Source: Rhodobacter sp.
GTDB taxonomy: Bacteria; Pseudomonadota; Alphaproteobacteria; Rhodobacterales; Rhodobacteraceae
DNA length: 64,000 nt
NCBI GenBank assembly: GCA_013821825.1
Contig: PNJK01000001.1
Location: 123,356-187,355, forward strand
Direction: 5' to 3'
Numbering within the stretch: position 1 is the first letter of the stretch; every line of letters begins with the position of its first letter. A model generated the notes under the pieces. It searched no databases. It saw nothing but the letters and a program-made list of their open reading frames with translations, and was not told where the DNA came from. Both the position numbers and the translations under genes were made by a program. Positions 8,575 through 18,354 of the stretch are shown in pieces.

Positions 8575-9847
8575 TTGTGCGCCCCTCTGACCACGGCCCT
8601 CTGCCGAGTCGCCCTGCCAGCGCTGGCGCGGGACAACCACGCGCTTCTGATCGGCGCGAACCAATACCAGAACCTTGAGGAACGCTGGTGGCTGAAGGGA
8701 CCCGCCAACGACGTACAACTGGCCGTGGGCTATCTGGCCAGCAACGCACCCGTGCCGTCCGACTCCGAAACCGTCACCCTCCTGACCGATGCCGTCGCGG
8801 GCTATGATGCCCCGACCCTTGCCGCGATCCGCGCTGCCAGGCGCGGGGTCCATGACGCGGGCGAGGGCGAAGGCAGCTTCGTGGCCTTCTTCGCCGCACA
8901 GCCGAACGCGGTGACGCCGGAAAAACCCTGCCCAAGCGCAAGCCGGGGCGAAAGCCGCAGGGCGTGTTCACCTGGCCTTGATGGGAGTGCTGGCCGAATA
9001 TCCGGGCACGGCCAATGGCCAGATCGGCCAAGAGGTACTGCGCCGCTTTTCGGTGAAGAACCTTGCCCGGTCGACGCCCCTGTTCGAGGGCGGCTTCGTT
9101 CAGGAGGTTTTCGGCAGCGAGGCGGGCACCGAGGCCGACATTCGGCTTGCCGTGATCCCCGAAAGCCCGCGCCGGATGCGATCTGGGTGCTGCCCTCGAC
9201 CGGTCTGGCCGAAGAACCTGGCTCCTCGTCCTCGGTTTCCACCGCTGGCAAGTACGGTGAAACACTGGCCGTTGCGCTGGCCTCCATCGCCCGGGCGCAG
9301 AGCCTTCTGAAGCTGGGCGCCGCCGTGGGTTCAAGCGGACTAGATCTCAAGGTCGAACTGCAGGCCCGCACGCCAGAAGACCGCACCCCGCGGCCGCGGC
9401 CCTTCGCGCCAGTATCTGCGCTGTTGCCCGATGACGAGGTTCACGTCCTAGCCCACCAACTACACCGACCTGCCAGTGGACGTGAACGTCCTTCATATCT
9501 GAGCGGATTATTCGATCAACCACTGGTTCTGGGGCCGCCTTCAGACGGGGGACGACTTGAAGAGGGGTCTGTTCAAGATCACCGGCTTGGTCCTTGGCCT
9601 GGAACGGATGCTGGTCGTCGTCACACCTGCCAAACCGCAAAGCCCGTTCAAGGACCTCGGCTACCTTGCCCAGGACGCGCTGGACACCGGCTGCAGCCTT
9701 GGTGGTTCAGCCTTGAGTGACGCCCTCTCCGAGGCCGGTTTCGGTGTAACCACAAGGGGCGCTGTTGCGCTGCCGAACGAAACCGGAGGGACGGGGCCAA
9801 GCCAGGTGATCCTGGACCTGGAACTGCGCATGGTCGCTGGCGACTAG
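8575..9847 (+). pseudogene. Second caspase-like (C14) protein, frameshifted remnant
   Basis: It begins five bases after the previous remnant with a short hydrophobic leader (from TTG 8575), then the caspase-fold start HALLIGANQYQNLEERWWLKG and VTLLTDAVAGYDAPTLAAIRA. Later pieces in other frames include FVAFFAAQPNAVTPEK, GVLAEYPGTANGQIGQEVLRR, SVSTAGKYGETLAVALASIA and DLPVDVNVLHI (stop) ADYSINHWFWGRL. The end is LGLERMLVVVTPAKPQSPF to LELRMVAGD at 9847. As in the copy at 3521-5129, the catalytic His/Cys segment is missing. The C-terminal part resembles the DUF4384-type domains that often follow caspase folds (tentative). Confidence 0.75.
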
Positions 9848-10074
9848 CCAGACAAACCATTGTTTTTGCATATTTGCTGCGCAGCATTTCTTTGCAGGTT
9901 TGGGGCGCAGATGTCCGTCATCCTGCCACCTTCCCCCGTTCTGCGGGGGAGGGTGCTGGGGAGATGTTCCCTATCAAGCAAGTTCTGAAAAGCAAAATGC
10001 TGCGCAGCATCCCCGCGGGTTTCGCTGCGCAGCATTCCTGTTCTCATTGGCGCCCGATTGGCGCCCCGACCCCT
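9848..10074. repeat. Non-coding spacer with repeated GCTGCGCAGC palindromes
   Basis: No gene is seen here. The motif GCTGCGCAGC with flanking T/A occurs three times (9875-9886, 9997-10010, 10024-10036), and a hairpin TCCCCCG-TTCTG-CGGGGGA sits at 9932-9950. These look like dispersed intergenic palindromes of the genome, possibly helping to end transcription from both sides. The spacer separates the decayed block from iolG. Confidence 0.7.
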
Positions 10075-11076
10075 TTACAGGATCTCGGTGACCTTCACCG
10101 TCCGGCCTTCGGCCACTGACTTCAGCGCGGCCTCTGCCAGTGCCAGCGCCAGAAGCCCATCCTCGCCCGATGGGGTGGCCGAGGCCTCGCCTTGCACTGC
10201 ATCGATGAATCCTGCAATCTCGGCGGCATAGGCTTCGGTATAGCGGGTCATGAAGAAATCGTGCAGCGGCGGCCGGGTGTATCCGGCACCGGTTGCCACC
10301 TCGATCGACACGGGGCGCTGGTTTTCCGCGCTGACTGCGCCCTTCGATCCGTGCACCTCGATCCGCTGGTCATAGCCATAGGTCGCCCGGCGCGAGTTCG
10401 AGATGATCGCCATCTTGCCGCTGGCCGTCTTGAGCATCACCTGCACGGAATCGCTGTCCCCCGCCTTGCCAATCGCAGGATCGACCAGCACGGCGGCCAT
10501 TGCCGAAACCTCGGTCACTTCCTCGCCCAGGAGGAACCGGGCCATGTCGAAGTCATGGATCGTCATGTCGCGGAAGATTCCGCCTGACCGTGCGATATAG
10601 TCGACCGGCGGAGCGCCCGGATCGCGGCTGGTGATCACCACCATTTCCACAGCCCCCACGGTGCCCTTGTCGATCTCGGCCCGGACAGCGGCGAAATGCG
10701 GGTCAAAGCGGCGGTTGAATCCGACCATCAGTGTGCCCTTCTGGGCACGCACCGTCCTCAGGCATGACTTCACCCGTTCAAGGCTAAGGTCGATGGGCTT
10801 TTCACAGAAGACGGCCTTGCCAGCCTTCACGAACATCTCGATCAGGTCGGCATGGGTGTCCGTGGGCGTGCAGATCACCACCGCGTCGATATCCTTGGCG
10901 GCGGCAATCGCGTCGATGCTGCGCACGTCGCAACCGTATTGGTCGGCAATCGCCTGCGCTGCGGCAGGCATCGCATCCGACACTGCCACCAGCTTGGCCG
11001 CCGGATTGCCGGTCACTGCTTTTGCATGAACCTTGCCGATGCGCCCCGCTCCCAGAAGCCCGAACCTGATCGTCAT
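10075..11076 (-). CDS. iolG: Inositol 2-dehydrogenase (GFO/IDH/MocA family)
   Basis: Predicted NAD-dependent oxidation of myo-inositol to scyllo-inosose, the first step of inositol breakdown. The 333-residue protein has an N-terminal Rossmann fold (GLLGAGRIGKVHAKAV) and the family EKP motif (FCEKPIDLS). The C-terminal substrate domain includes GGIFRDMTIHDFDMARFL, with the Asp-x3-His pair used in catalysis. Upstream is a GGAA-N6-TTCC palindrome at 11145-11160, the pattern reported for IolR in rhizobia, which supports the inositol assignment. An MFS gene on the same strand ends 114 bases upstream. A different sugar dehydrogenase of the same family remains possible. Confidence 0.85.
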   Translation of the reverse strand: MTIRFGLLGAGRIGKVHAKAVTGNPAAKLVAVSDAMPAAAQAIADQYGCDVRSIDAIAAAKDIDAVVICTPTDTHADLIEMFVKAGKAVFCEKPIDLSLERVKSCLRTVRAQKGTLMVGFNRRFDPHFAAVRAEIDKGTVGAVEMVVITSRDPGAPPVDYIARSGGIFRDMTIHDFDMARFLLGEEVTEVSAMAAVLVDPAIGKAGDSDSVQVMLKTASGKMAIISNSRRATYGYDQRIEVHGSKGAVSAENQRPVSIEVATGAGYTRPPLHDFFMTRYTEAYAAEIAGFIDAVQGEASATPSGEDGLLALALAEAALKSVAEGRTVKVTEIL

Positions 11077-11144
11077 GTCTCTCCTTAGCTCGGGATCGGT
11101 CCCGCACCTGTCATGGGTTGCTGCGCGGGTGTGGCCGCGCTTCG

Positions 11145-11160
11145 TGGAATTAATATTCCA
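11145..11160. promoter_or_regulatory. Candidate IolR-type operator
   Basis: TGGAATTAATATTCCA is a perfect 16-base palindrome containing GGAA-N6-TTCC, about 70 bases upstream of the iolG start. From memory, GGAA-N6-TTCC is the motif proposed for IolR sites in Sinorhizobium. No iolR gene is visible in this window. A related half-site (GAATAATTCCA) follows at about 11180. Confidence 0.5.
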
Positions 11161-11190
11161 TTGACTGACTACTTCAACTGAATAATTCCA

Positions 11191-12384
11191 TTAGCGCCCG
11201 CGATCCGCCCACCATAGTCCAAAGGCCCCCACAAGCGAAACTGCCACGCCGATCAGGGCGACCATACCATAGCCAGCCAGAAGCGTGCCAAGCGCAAAAC
11301 ACATCGCCGCGATCACATCCCCCGCCAGGCGCTGCACCGCCATCAGGCTGGCACCGGCACCGGGCCGGTCGGACAGCAGGTCCTGCAGATAGGCAATCGG
11401 CACGGTCAGAGTAATCGCCCCGCCAACCGCCGCCGGAAGCACCAGCAACCAGACGAGCCAGCTTCCTGCCAACATCGGCAGGAACGCCACATGCACCGCA
11501 TAAAGCACTGCACCGACGGCGATAAGGATCGTGCGGTCCATGCCGCGCGTCAGCGTCGGCAGGATCAGCATGAACGGCACCTCCAGCCCCGCGACAAGAC
11601 CGACGTAAAGTGCCACATCCGCCGTTCCGCGCCCCACGTCTGCCACCATGACCAGGGACACAATGGCGATGTAGATCGTCGCCGCCGCATTGATCGCACC
11701 CAGCATGAGAACCCGCCCGGCCAGCCTTGGCCGACCCATCTCGGCCAGTGCGGCGCGGAAGCTTAGCCCGCTTGGCCGGTCTTCCCATTGCGCCGCACCG
11801 TCCTTCGGCCATTGTCGCAGCACGACCAGCAGCATCCCCCCGGCCATGATCAGCCCGACAGGAAAGATCGCCGTAACCTCCAGCCCGCGCGCAAAGACCA
11901 CGGCCCAAAGCGGCAGCACCACCACGAAAGGCAGCGCGAACAGGGCCCGGATCACGCCCATGATCCCGTCGCGCTCGGCCTTCGGATGGCGTGTCGCGGC
12001 CAGTCTTGCAAGCGCGAAGACCTGCCCGAAGGTGACCGACCCCATGGGAAACAAGACTGCTGCAGTCAGGGCAAAGGCCAATGGCGACGGGACCGCCGTC
12101 ATCAGCAGCATCCCCAGCGCCAGCGAGGCCACCGCCGCCAGCGTGACCCGCCGCCGGTTCGCGGTCTGGTCCGCCCGGATGCCGCCCGCCACCGAAGCCG
12201 TCACCGACACCACCGAAGACAGCGCCAGCAGGACCGCAAAGCCCCGGTCGCCAAAGCCGAAGGAATTGACCGCAAGGGTCGAGAAATAGGGGCCAAAGCT
12301 GCAGACGATCGCGCCCTGCAGGACCATGACAAGGCCCGCCGCACGCAGCGCGGGATCGGTCAGACAAAGGCGGATCGCGGACAT
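11191..12384 (-). CDS. MFS transporter
   Basis: A 397-residue polytopic membrane protein with about 12 hydrophobic segments (for example AGLVMVLQGAIVCSFGPYF, VLLALSSVVSVTASVAGGI, MLILPTLTRGMDRTILIAVG). The layout resembles the sugar-efflux/SetA-like MFS group, but the substrate cannot be read from the sequence. The ATG at 12384 (MSAIRLCLTDPALRAAG) was preferred over an in-frame TTG at 12420 because the added residues are hydrophilic and unlike a family N-terminus. No strong ribosome-binding site precedes either. It lies just downstream of the FAD dehydrogenase gene on the same strand. Confidence 0.75.
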   Translation of the reverse strand: MSAIRLCLTDPALRAAGLVMVLQGAIVCSFGPYFSTLAVNSFGFGDRGFAVLLALSSVVSVTASVAGGIRADQTANRRRVTLAAVASLALGMLLMTAVPSPLAFALTAAVLFPMGSVTFGQVFALARLAATRHPKAERDGIMGVIRALFALPFVVVLPLWAVVFARGLEVTAIFPVGLIMAGGMLLVVLRQWPKDGAAQWEDRPSGLSFRAALAEMGRPRLAGRVLMLGAINAAATIYIAIVSLVMVADVGRGTADVALYVGLVAGLEVPFMLILPTLTRGMDRTILIAVGAVLYAVHVAFLPMLAGSWLVWLLVLPAAVGGAITLTVPIAYLQDLLSDRPGAGASLMAVQRLAGDVIAAMCFALGTLLAGYGMVALIGVAVSLVGAFGLWWADRGR

Positions 12385-12436
12385 GGCGCCATGGCTATCG
12401 CGCCGCCAGACCGGGCGCAAGCCAGGCCGGGACGGA

Positions 12437-13837
12437 TCAGGGGATGACCTTGCCCGGGTTCATCCGCCCCTCCGGATCCAGCGCCGCCTTCACGGCCCGC
12501 ATCACGTCCAGCGCTACCGGGTTTTTCCGCCGTGCCATCGAGTTCAGCTTGGAAAGCCCTACCCCATGTTCCGCAGAAAAACTGCCCCCCAACTCTGCCA
12601 CAACGTCCTCGACGGTCTCCATGACGCGGTCCTTCAATGCGGCGTCATCACGGGTCGGGAAGGCCGTGAAATGCAGGTTCCCGTCGCCCAGATGTGCCAC
12701 CGTCAGGCTTTTGGCGCCGGGATCCAGCGCCTCCACCCGCCGCAGCACCTCGGTCAGGAAACCCGCCACCCGGTCCAGCGGCAGGCAAACATCGGAATCC
12801 ACTGCTGGCGTCATGCCCAATGTGATCTCTGCCGCCGCCTCGCGCCTCGCCCACATCGCGCGGCGCTGTTGTTCACTGCGCGCAAGGATGGCGTCGGTAA
12901 TCAGACCCGCCTCCAGCATCTCGGCCAGGACGGTTTCCAGCAGGCCGACCAATGGCACTTCGCCAGCCGCATCGGGCGCGGCCTCGCGCGCGACCGTCGT
13001 CGCCGCTTCGATCAGGATGGTGACCTCGGGGATATTGTCAAAGGGCAATCCCAGATCGGGCCGCGCCACCCGCAGCCGGTCGGAAAAGCTGCGCGGCATG
13101 AACTCAAAAGCCTCGACGCGGCCGCCCGTCGCTTCTTGCATCCGGTTCAGCAACACCAGCGCATCGGCCAAGGACCGGGCCGCCACCGTCGCCGTGGCAA
13201 AAGCCTTTGGCGCGGGCACGAGCTTCATCACCGCTGCAGTGATGATCCCCAAGGTACCTTCGGCCCCGATGAAAAGGTTTTTCAGATCATAGCCCGAGTT
13301 GTCCTTGTGCAGCTCGGACATCAGGTCCAGCACCCGACCATCGGCCAGCACCACCTCCAGCCCCAGACAAAGCGCGCGGGTCGAGCCATAGCGCAGCACG
13401 TTCGACCCGCCAGCATTGGTCGACAGGACGCCCCCCAGCATCGCCGAGCCGCGCGCGCCGAACCACAGCGGGAAATACAGGCCCCCCGCCTCGGCCGCCT
13501 CATGCAGTCGGGTCAGGATCACCCCAGCTTCAGCCACAACCAGCCGCGCCTCGGGCTTCACCGCCCTTATGCGGTTCATCCGCTCGAGGCTGACCATCAG
13601 CCCGCCCTTGGTCATCGTGCCGCCGACCAGCCCGGTGTTGCCGCTGATCGGCACCACCGGCACCCCATGCGCGGCCGCCACCTTCACGCAAGCGGCGACT
13701 TCTGCTGTCGACGCTGGCCGCACCACGGCGAAGGGGGCGCCTTCATATTTCCCCATCCAGTCACGGGCATAACGGGCCATGTCCGCCCCGGTCAGCACAT
13801 GGGCCACGCCGACCGCGGCCACCAGATCATCGATCAC
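12437..13837 (-). CDS. FAD-linked 2-hydroxyacid dehydrogenase (GlcD/D-lactate dehydrogenase type)
   Basis: A 466-residue oxidoreductase. The N-terminal FAD-binding_4 domain shows PISGNTGLVGGTMTKGG and GGVLSTNAGGSNVLRYG (pyrophosphate loop), and AEGTLGIITAAVMKL. The C-terminal FAD-oxidase domain has the metal and substrate motif VAHLGDGNLHF and FSAEHGVGLSK. It would oxidise a D-2-hydroxyacid such as glycolate, D-lactate or 2-hydroxyglutarate and pass electrons to quinone or cytochrome. Length and motifs match the single-subunit type; no glcE or glcF partners are adjacent. It follows the ABC transporter operon on the same strand after an imperfect hairpin, so it is probably a separate unit. Confidence 0.85.
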   Translation of the reverse strand: MIDDLVAAVGVAHVLTGADMARYARDWMGKYEGAPFAVVRPASTAEVAACVKVAAAHGVPVVPISGNTGLVGGTMTKGGLMVSLERMNRIRAVKPEARLVVAEAGVILTRLHEAAEAGGLYFPLWFGARGSAMLGGVLSTNAGGSNVLRYGSTRALCLGLEVVLADGRVLDLMSELHKDNSGYDLKNLFIGAEGTLGIITAAVMKLVPAPKAFATATVAARSLADALVLLNRMQEATGGRVEAFEFMPRSFSDRLRVARPDLGLPFDNIPEVTILIEAATTVAREAAPDAAGEVPLVGLLETVLAEMLEAGLITDAILARSEQQRRAMWARREAAAEITLGMTPAVDSDVCLPLDRVAGFLTEVLRRVEALDPGAKSLTVAHLGDGNLHFTAFPTRDDAALKDRVMETVEDVVAELGGSFSAEHGVGLSKLNSMARRKNPVALDVMRAVKAALDPEGRMNPGKVIP

Positions 13838-13891
13838 AGCAATCTCCGCATTTCCCGCAATTCACCAAGAACCGCGCCATGAGGGAAGGGC

Positions 13892-13915
13892 CAAATTCCT
13901 CAAACAGGAAATTTG
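13892..13915 (-). terminator. Weak hairpin after the ABC operon
   Basis: CAAATTCCT and AGGAAATTTG face each other across CAAAC with one bulged A. It lies just beyond the end of the ATP-binding protein gene at 13944, where a terminator is expected. The stem is weak and no clear T-run follows. Confidence 0.35.
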
Positions 13916-13943
13916 CCAGACCCCTTGAGTGAGGATTTGCCCC

Positions 13944-14998
<1,055 letters not shown>

Positions 14999-14999
<1 letters not shown>

Positions 15000-15781
15000 C
15001 AGGCCTTGGCCCTTTCATGTTTCGAAAACCGGGTGACCAGCTGCATCAGCCCCATACATCCCCAGGTGATCGCAAAGGCAATCACTGCCAGCGCGGGTGG
15101 CTCGTAAGCCCGGTTCGCGCCCAGAAGCTGCATGAAGGGCCCAAAGGCGGGGCGGTTGAGGAGGGCGGCCATGGTGAATTCGCCCATCACGATGGCCAGG
15201 GTCAGGAATGCACCGGACAAGACCGCAACCATGACGTTCGGCAGGATGATCCGGCCCAGAATGGTGATCCACCCCGCGCCAAGCGATTGCGCGGCCTCGG
15301 TCAGGGTGGCCACGTCGATGGTGCGCAGGCCGGTATCGACGCTGCGGTACATGTAGGGCAGCGCCAGAGTGGTATAGCCCATCGTCAGTAGGATATCGGT
15401 CCCGAAGGCCGAGCCGGTCATCGGCAGCCAGCTTGAGGTGTTGTAAAGCCGGATATAGCCGAAGACGAGGACGATGGCGGGAATGACCAGCGGCAGCAGC
15501 GTCACGAATTCGACGAACGGCCGCGCCTGCGGCAGTTTCAGGCGCACCCAATAGGCCGTGGGCGCCACCAGAAAGACACCGACCACAATGGTCGCGACGG
15601 CCAGGGTCAGCGAATAGCTGAAGGTCTCCCAGAAGCGGGGGTCTTCGAAGACCCGGCGGTAGGCGTCAAAGGAATATTCCCCCCGCCGCATCTTCAGGCT
15701 GAACTCGGTCATCCCTACCAGCGGCAGCAGAAAGTAGAGGCTGCCGAACAGCAGGGCCGACCAAGCAAAGAAGCGGGTCAT
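14999..15781 (-). CDS. ABC transporter permease (PotC-like)
   Basis: A 260-residue inner-membrane permease with about six helices. The cytoplasmic EAA loop reads TEAAQSLGAGWITILGRIILP, the coupling site for the ATPase. The ATG at 15781 (MTRFFAWSALLFGSLYF) was chosen because it overlaps the previous gene's stop as ATGA and begins directly with the first membrane helix; the frame upstream lies wholly inside the neighbouring permease gene. It pairs with the product of 15778-16653. Confidence 0.87.
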
Positions 15782-16653
15782 TTCAGCCACCTCTCCGACC
15801 GGACGCGCAAGACGATGTAGATGGTGTTTGCGACCACCGTGATCAGGATCATGCCGAAGGCAAGCGCATAACCAAGGTTCGGGTTGCCCAGCACATCGCC
15901 CCGGATCTGCGCGAAAAGCTTGATCGGCACGATGTTCAACTGCGGCCCGGTCAGGGCAAATGCCGTGGCCACCGCGCCGAAAGCGTTGGCGAAAAGCAGC
16001 GCGAAAGTCCCCAGCAGGGATGGGAACAGGATGGGCAAGGCCACCATCCGCCAGTATTGCGCCGTAGTTGCGCCAAGGACCGCAGCCGCCTCGCGCCACT
16101 CGCGCTTCAGCCCGTCAAGCGCCGGGGTGATGATCAGGATCATCAGCGGGATCTGGAAGAAGAGGTAGGTGATCACCAGTCCCCAGAAGGACAAGAGGTT
16201 GAACCCCATGGCGCGCAAGTTGATGCCGAATTCGGTCTTCAGCCAGACCGTGATCAGACCCACCGGGCCCAGCGTGGCGATAAACGCAAAGGCCAGCGGC
16301 ACGCCGGCAAAGTTCGACGCCACGCCCGAGAACGTCAGGAGCGGCGACCGCACGCCCTTTGGCAGCCCGCCGAAGATCACGGCCGCCGCCATGGCAAACC
16401 CGATGGCGCAGCCAAGGCCCGCCGAAATCAGGCTTAGCTTGATCGAGGTCCAATAGGCGCTGCGGATCGACGCCGTGTTCAGATCGGCAAGGTTCTGCAA
16501 GGTAAAGCCGCCGTCGGGCGACTGGAAGGCGCCGGTCACGATGCGCATGGTCGGCAGAATCAGGAACAGGACGGAAAAGATTGCAAAGGGCAAGATGCCC
16601 AGCCATTCCAGCGGCAGCCTGCGCTCCGCGCGCCGGACCTTGTCCTTCGCCAT
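15778..16653 (-). CDS. ABC transporter permease (PotB-like)
   Basis: A 291-residue permease: a basic N-terminus (MAKDKVRRAERRLP), a first helix (LGILPFAIFSVLFLILP), a periplasmic loop, then the core with the EAA-type loop REAAAVLGATTAQYWRMVALP. It forms a heterodimer with the next gene product, inferred from the ATGA overlap. The gene starts after a strong intercistronic hairpin (16702-16728) that follows the binding-protein gene. Confidence 0.87.
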   Translation of the reverse strand: MAKDKVRRAERRLPLEWLGILPFAIFSVLFLILPTMRIVTGAFQSPDGGFTLQNLADLNTASIRSAYWTSIKLSLISAGLGCAIGFAMAAAVIFGGLPKGVRSPLLTFSGVASNFAGVPLAFAFIATLGPVGLITVWLKTEFGINLRAMGFNLLSFWGLVITYLFFQIPLMILIITPALDGLKREWREAAAVLGATTAQYWRMVALPILFPSLLGTFALLFANAFGAVATAFALTGPQLNIVPIKLFAQIRGDVLGNPNLGYALAFGMILITVVANTIYIVLRVRSERWLK

Positions 16654-16701
16654 GATTCCCCCTGAAGACCGGCGGCTCTGACGGCCACCTGAACGAAATG
16701 C

Positions 16702-16728
16702 CTGCCCCGGGCCGAAAACCCGGGGCAG
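16702..16728 (-). terminator. Intercistronic hairpin after the binding-protein gene
   Basis: CTGCCCCGGG and CCCGGGGCAG form a perfect 10-bp GC stem around CCGAAAA, between the binding-protein stop (16738) and the permease start (16653). No T-run follows. Hairpins here commonly protect the upstream message or partly stop transcription, so that binding protein exceeds permease. Confidence 0.7.
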
Positions 16729-16737
16729 ACGATCAGA

Positions 16738-17841
16738 TCATTCGACGTTGGCGCCGACGACGGCATCCCAGCCACCGGTCACGGCGGCCTTGTTCGCGTC
16801 GACTTCTTCCAGCGTCGGGAAGTAGGCAGCCTCATAGGCGGCAGCCGGGGGCAGCGCGTCCAAGAGGTCCTGCGGGATCTTGCCGGCAGCGGCCATCGCG
16901 TTGAAGCGCGCCGGGTGGCAATAGCCCTTCAGCCAGCCAAGCTGCCCTTCGTCGCTGTAGATGTAATCCATCCACAGCTTCGCGGCATTCGGCTGCGGCG
17001 CATAGGCGCTGATCGCCTGGACGTAGACCCCGGCCAGAACGCCCGACGCAGGCACCACGACCTCGACCGGCGGGTTGCCGGCAAGCGTGTCACGGGCGGC
17101 CAGCGCGTTATAGTCCCACATGATGACGATCGGCGTGGTGCCCTGGGCCAGCGTTCCGGCCTTGCCGATGACCGGGACGAAGTTGCCGGCATCGTTCAGC
17201 GCCTTGAAAAACTCAAGCCCCGCCTTGCCAGCGGCGTCTCCCGGCGCGGCGCCGGTCGACATGCCGGCGGCCAGCACCGCCAGGATCGCCTGGTTCGACG
17301 CGCGCGGATCGCCTGCCAGCGCCACCTGACCGGCATATTCCGGCTTCAGCAGATCGGCCCAGTCCTGCGGGACGTTCTCGACCAGGTCCTTGTTCACCAG
17401 GAACGACATCACGCCATAGTAGTCGCCGTACCAGTAGCCTTCCGCATCCTTCACACCTTCCGGGATCTCATCCCAGGTCGCAACCTTGTAGGGCTGGATC
17501 AGACCCTCGGCCTTGGCCTGCGGCCCGAAAGCCAGACCCACGTCCAGCACGTCCGGAGCCTGCGGGCCCTTGTTGTCCTTGTTGGCCTTCACGGCCTCGA
17601 TCTCGTCGGCCGAACCGGCGTCGGGGTTCAGCTCGTTCACGCTGATTTCGGGGTACTTCGCCTTGAACCCGGCAATCACGTCGCCATAGCCGCACCAGTC
17701 ATGCGGCAGCGCGATGGTAGACAGCATGCCCTCGGCCTTTGCAGCGGCTTCGATTTCGGCCATGGTCTGCGCCGAGGCTGTACCGGCCGAGATCAAGACG
17801 GCAAGGCTTGTCGTCATGCAGAGGATGTTTCTTTTCAGCAT
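16738..17841 (-). CDS. ABC transporter periplasmic substrate-binding protein
   Basis: A 367-residue protein with signal peptide MLKRNILCMTTSLAVLIS ending AGTASAQ. The mature part reads as a family 1/6 solute-binding fold: a first strand region (GMLSTIALPHDWCGYGDVIAGF), VLDVGLAFGPQAKAEGLIQPY, GDYYGVMSFLVNKDLV and WADLLKPEYAGQVALAGDPRA. Such proteins bind polyamines, iron or small organic ligands; a conserved DWCGYG stretch may form the site. It is the first gene of a four-gene operon with two permeases and an ATPase. Its upstream region 17842-17976 has GGGAG a few bases before the start. Confidence 0.88.
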   Translation of the reverse strand: MLKRNILCMTTSLAVLISAGTASAQTMAEIEAAAKAEGMLSTIALPHDWCGYGDVIAGFKAKYPEISVNELNPDAGSADEIEAVKANKDNKGPQAPDVLDVGLAFGPQAKAEGLIQPYKVATWDEIPEGVKDAEGYWYGDYYGVMSFLVNKDLVENVPQDWADLLKPEYAGQVALAGDPRASNQAILAVLAAGMSTGAAPGDAAGKAGLEFFKALNDAGNFVPVIGKAGTLAQGTTPIVIMWDYNALAARDTLAGNPPVEVVVPASGVLAGVYVQAISAYAPQPNAAKLWMDYIYSDEGQLGWLKGYCHPARFNAMAAAGKIPQDLLDALPPAAAYEAAYFPTLEEVDANKAAVTGGWDAVVGANVE

Positions 17842-17976
17842 TGGAATTCTCCCAGGTGGATTAATGGTGCAGCGTCCGTCGCCAAGAGGCTCTCGCGGCC
17901 CTTTGATGGCGACGGTATGTAACAGTTAAGTAACAACGCCATGAAACTTAAGACAAGCCGCAATCGAAGCGACGGG

Positions 17977-18330
17977 CTACTCTTGCCAGACTGGCCCCAG
18001 CATCTGCTGCAACGCCTCCCGCGCCGCGTCGGCATCTTCGCAACCGGGACCAATCCGGACCGCGACCGATCCTGCCCAGCCGAAAGTCGCCGCCAGCCCG
18101 GGTTTCAAGGTGATCTCAAGACCTTTCGGCCCGGCTTTCACCGCCTCGACCGCGTCCTCGGCGCCGAAGGTTTCATCGTTCACCTCGAACCAGACCGGCC
18201 CGCCACCGACCGGCTGACGGAACAGGACATAGCCCTCGTCTTCCTCCTCGCCCGCGGCGAAGCCGACGAAGAGGACCCCTTCGTCCTCGACGACCGACCC
18301 GTAGGCGGCTTTCACGGTGATGTCGGCCAT
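17977..18330 (-). CDS. Conserved hypothetical protein, 117 residues
   Basis: A small acidic soluble protein starting MADITVKAAYGSVVEDEG with strand-rich composition (GYVLFRQPVGGGPVWFEVND, LEITLKPGLAATFGW). There is no signal peptide or known motif. The length, codon use and regular pattern support a real gene. It follows hemF by 24 bases on the same strand, so it is probably co-transcribed with hemF. I do not recognise a function. Confidence 0.65.
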   Translation of the reverse strand: MADITVKAAYGSVVEDEGVLFVGFAAGEEEDEGYVLFRQPVGGGPVWFEVNDETFGAEDAVEAVKAGPKGLEITLKPGLAATFGWAGSVAVRIGPGCEDADAAREALQQMLGPVWQE

Positions 18331-18354
18331 ACTGCTATCCCTATGGTGCGGGCG

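Noticed and set aside
3521..9847. Programmed frameshifting to explain the broken caspase, patatin and kinase genes
   Set aside because: There are many frame changes, deletions and stops, with missing catalytic segments and lost starts; no slippery sites stand out.
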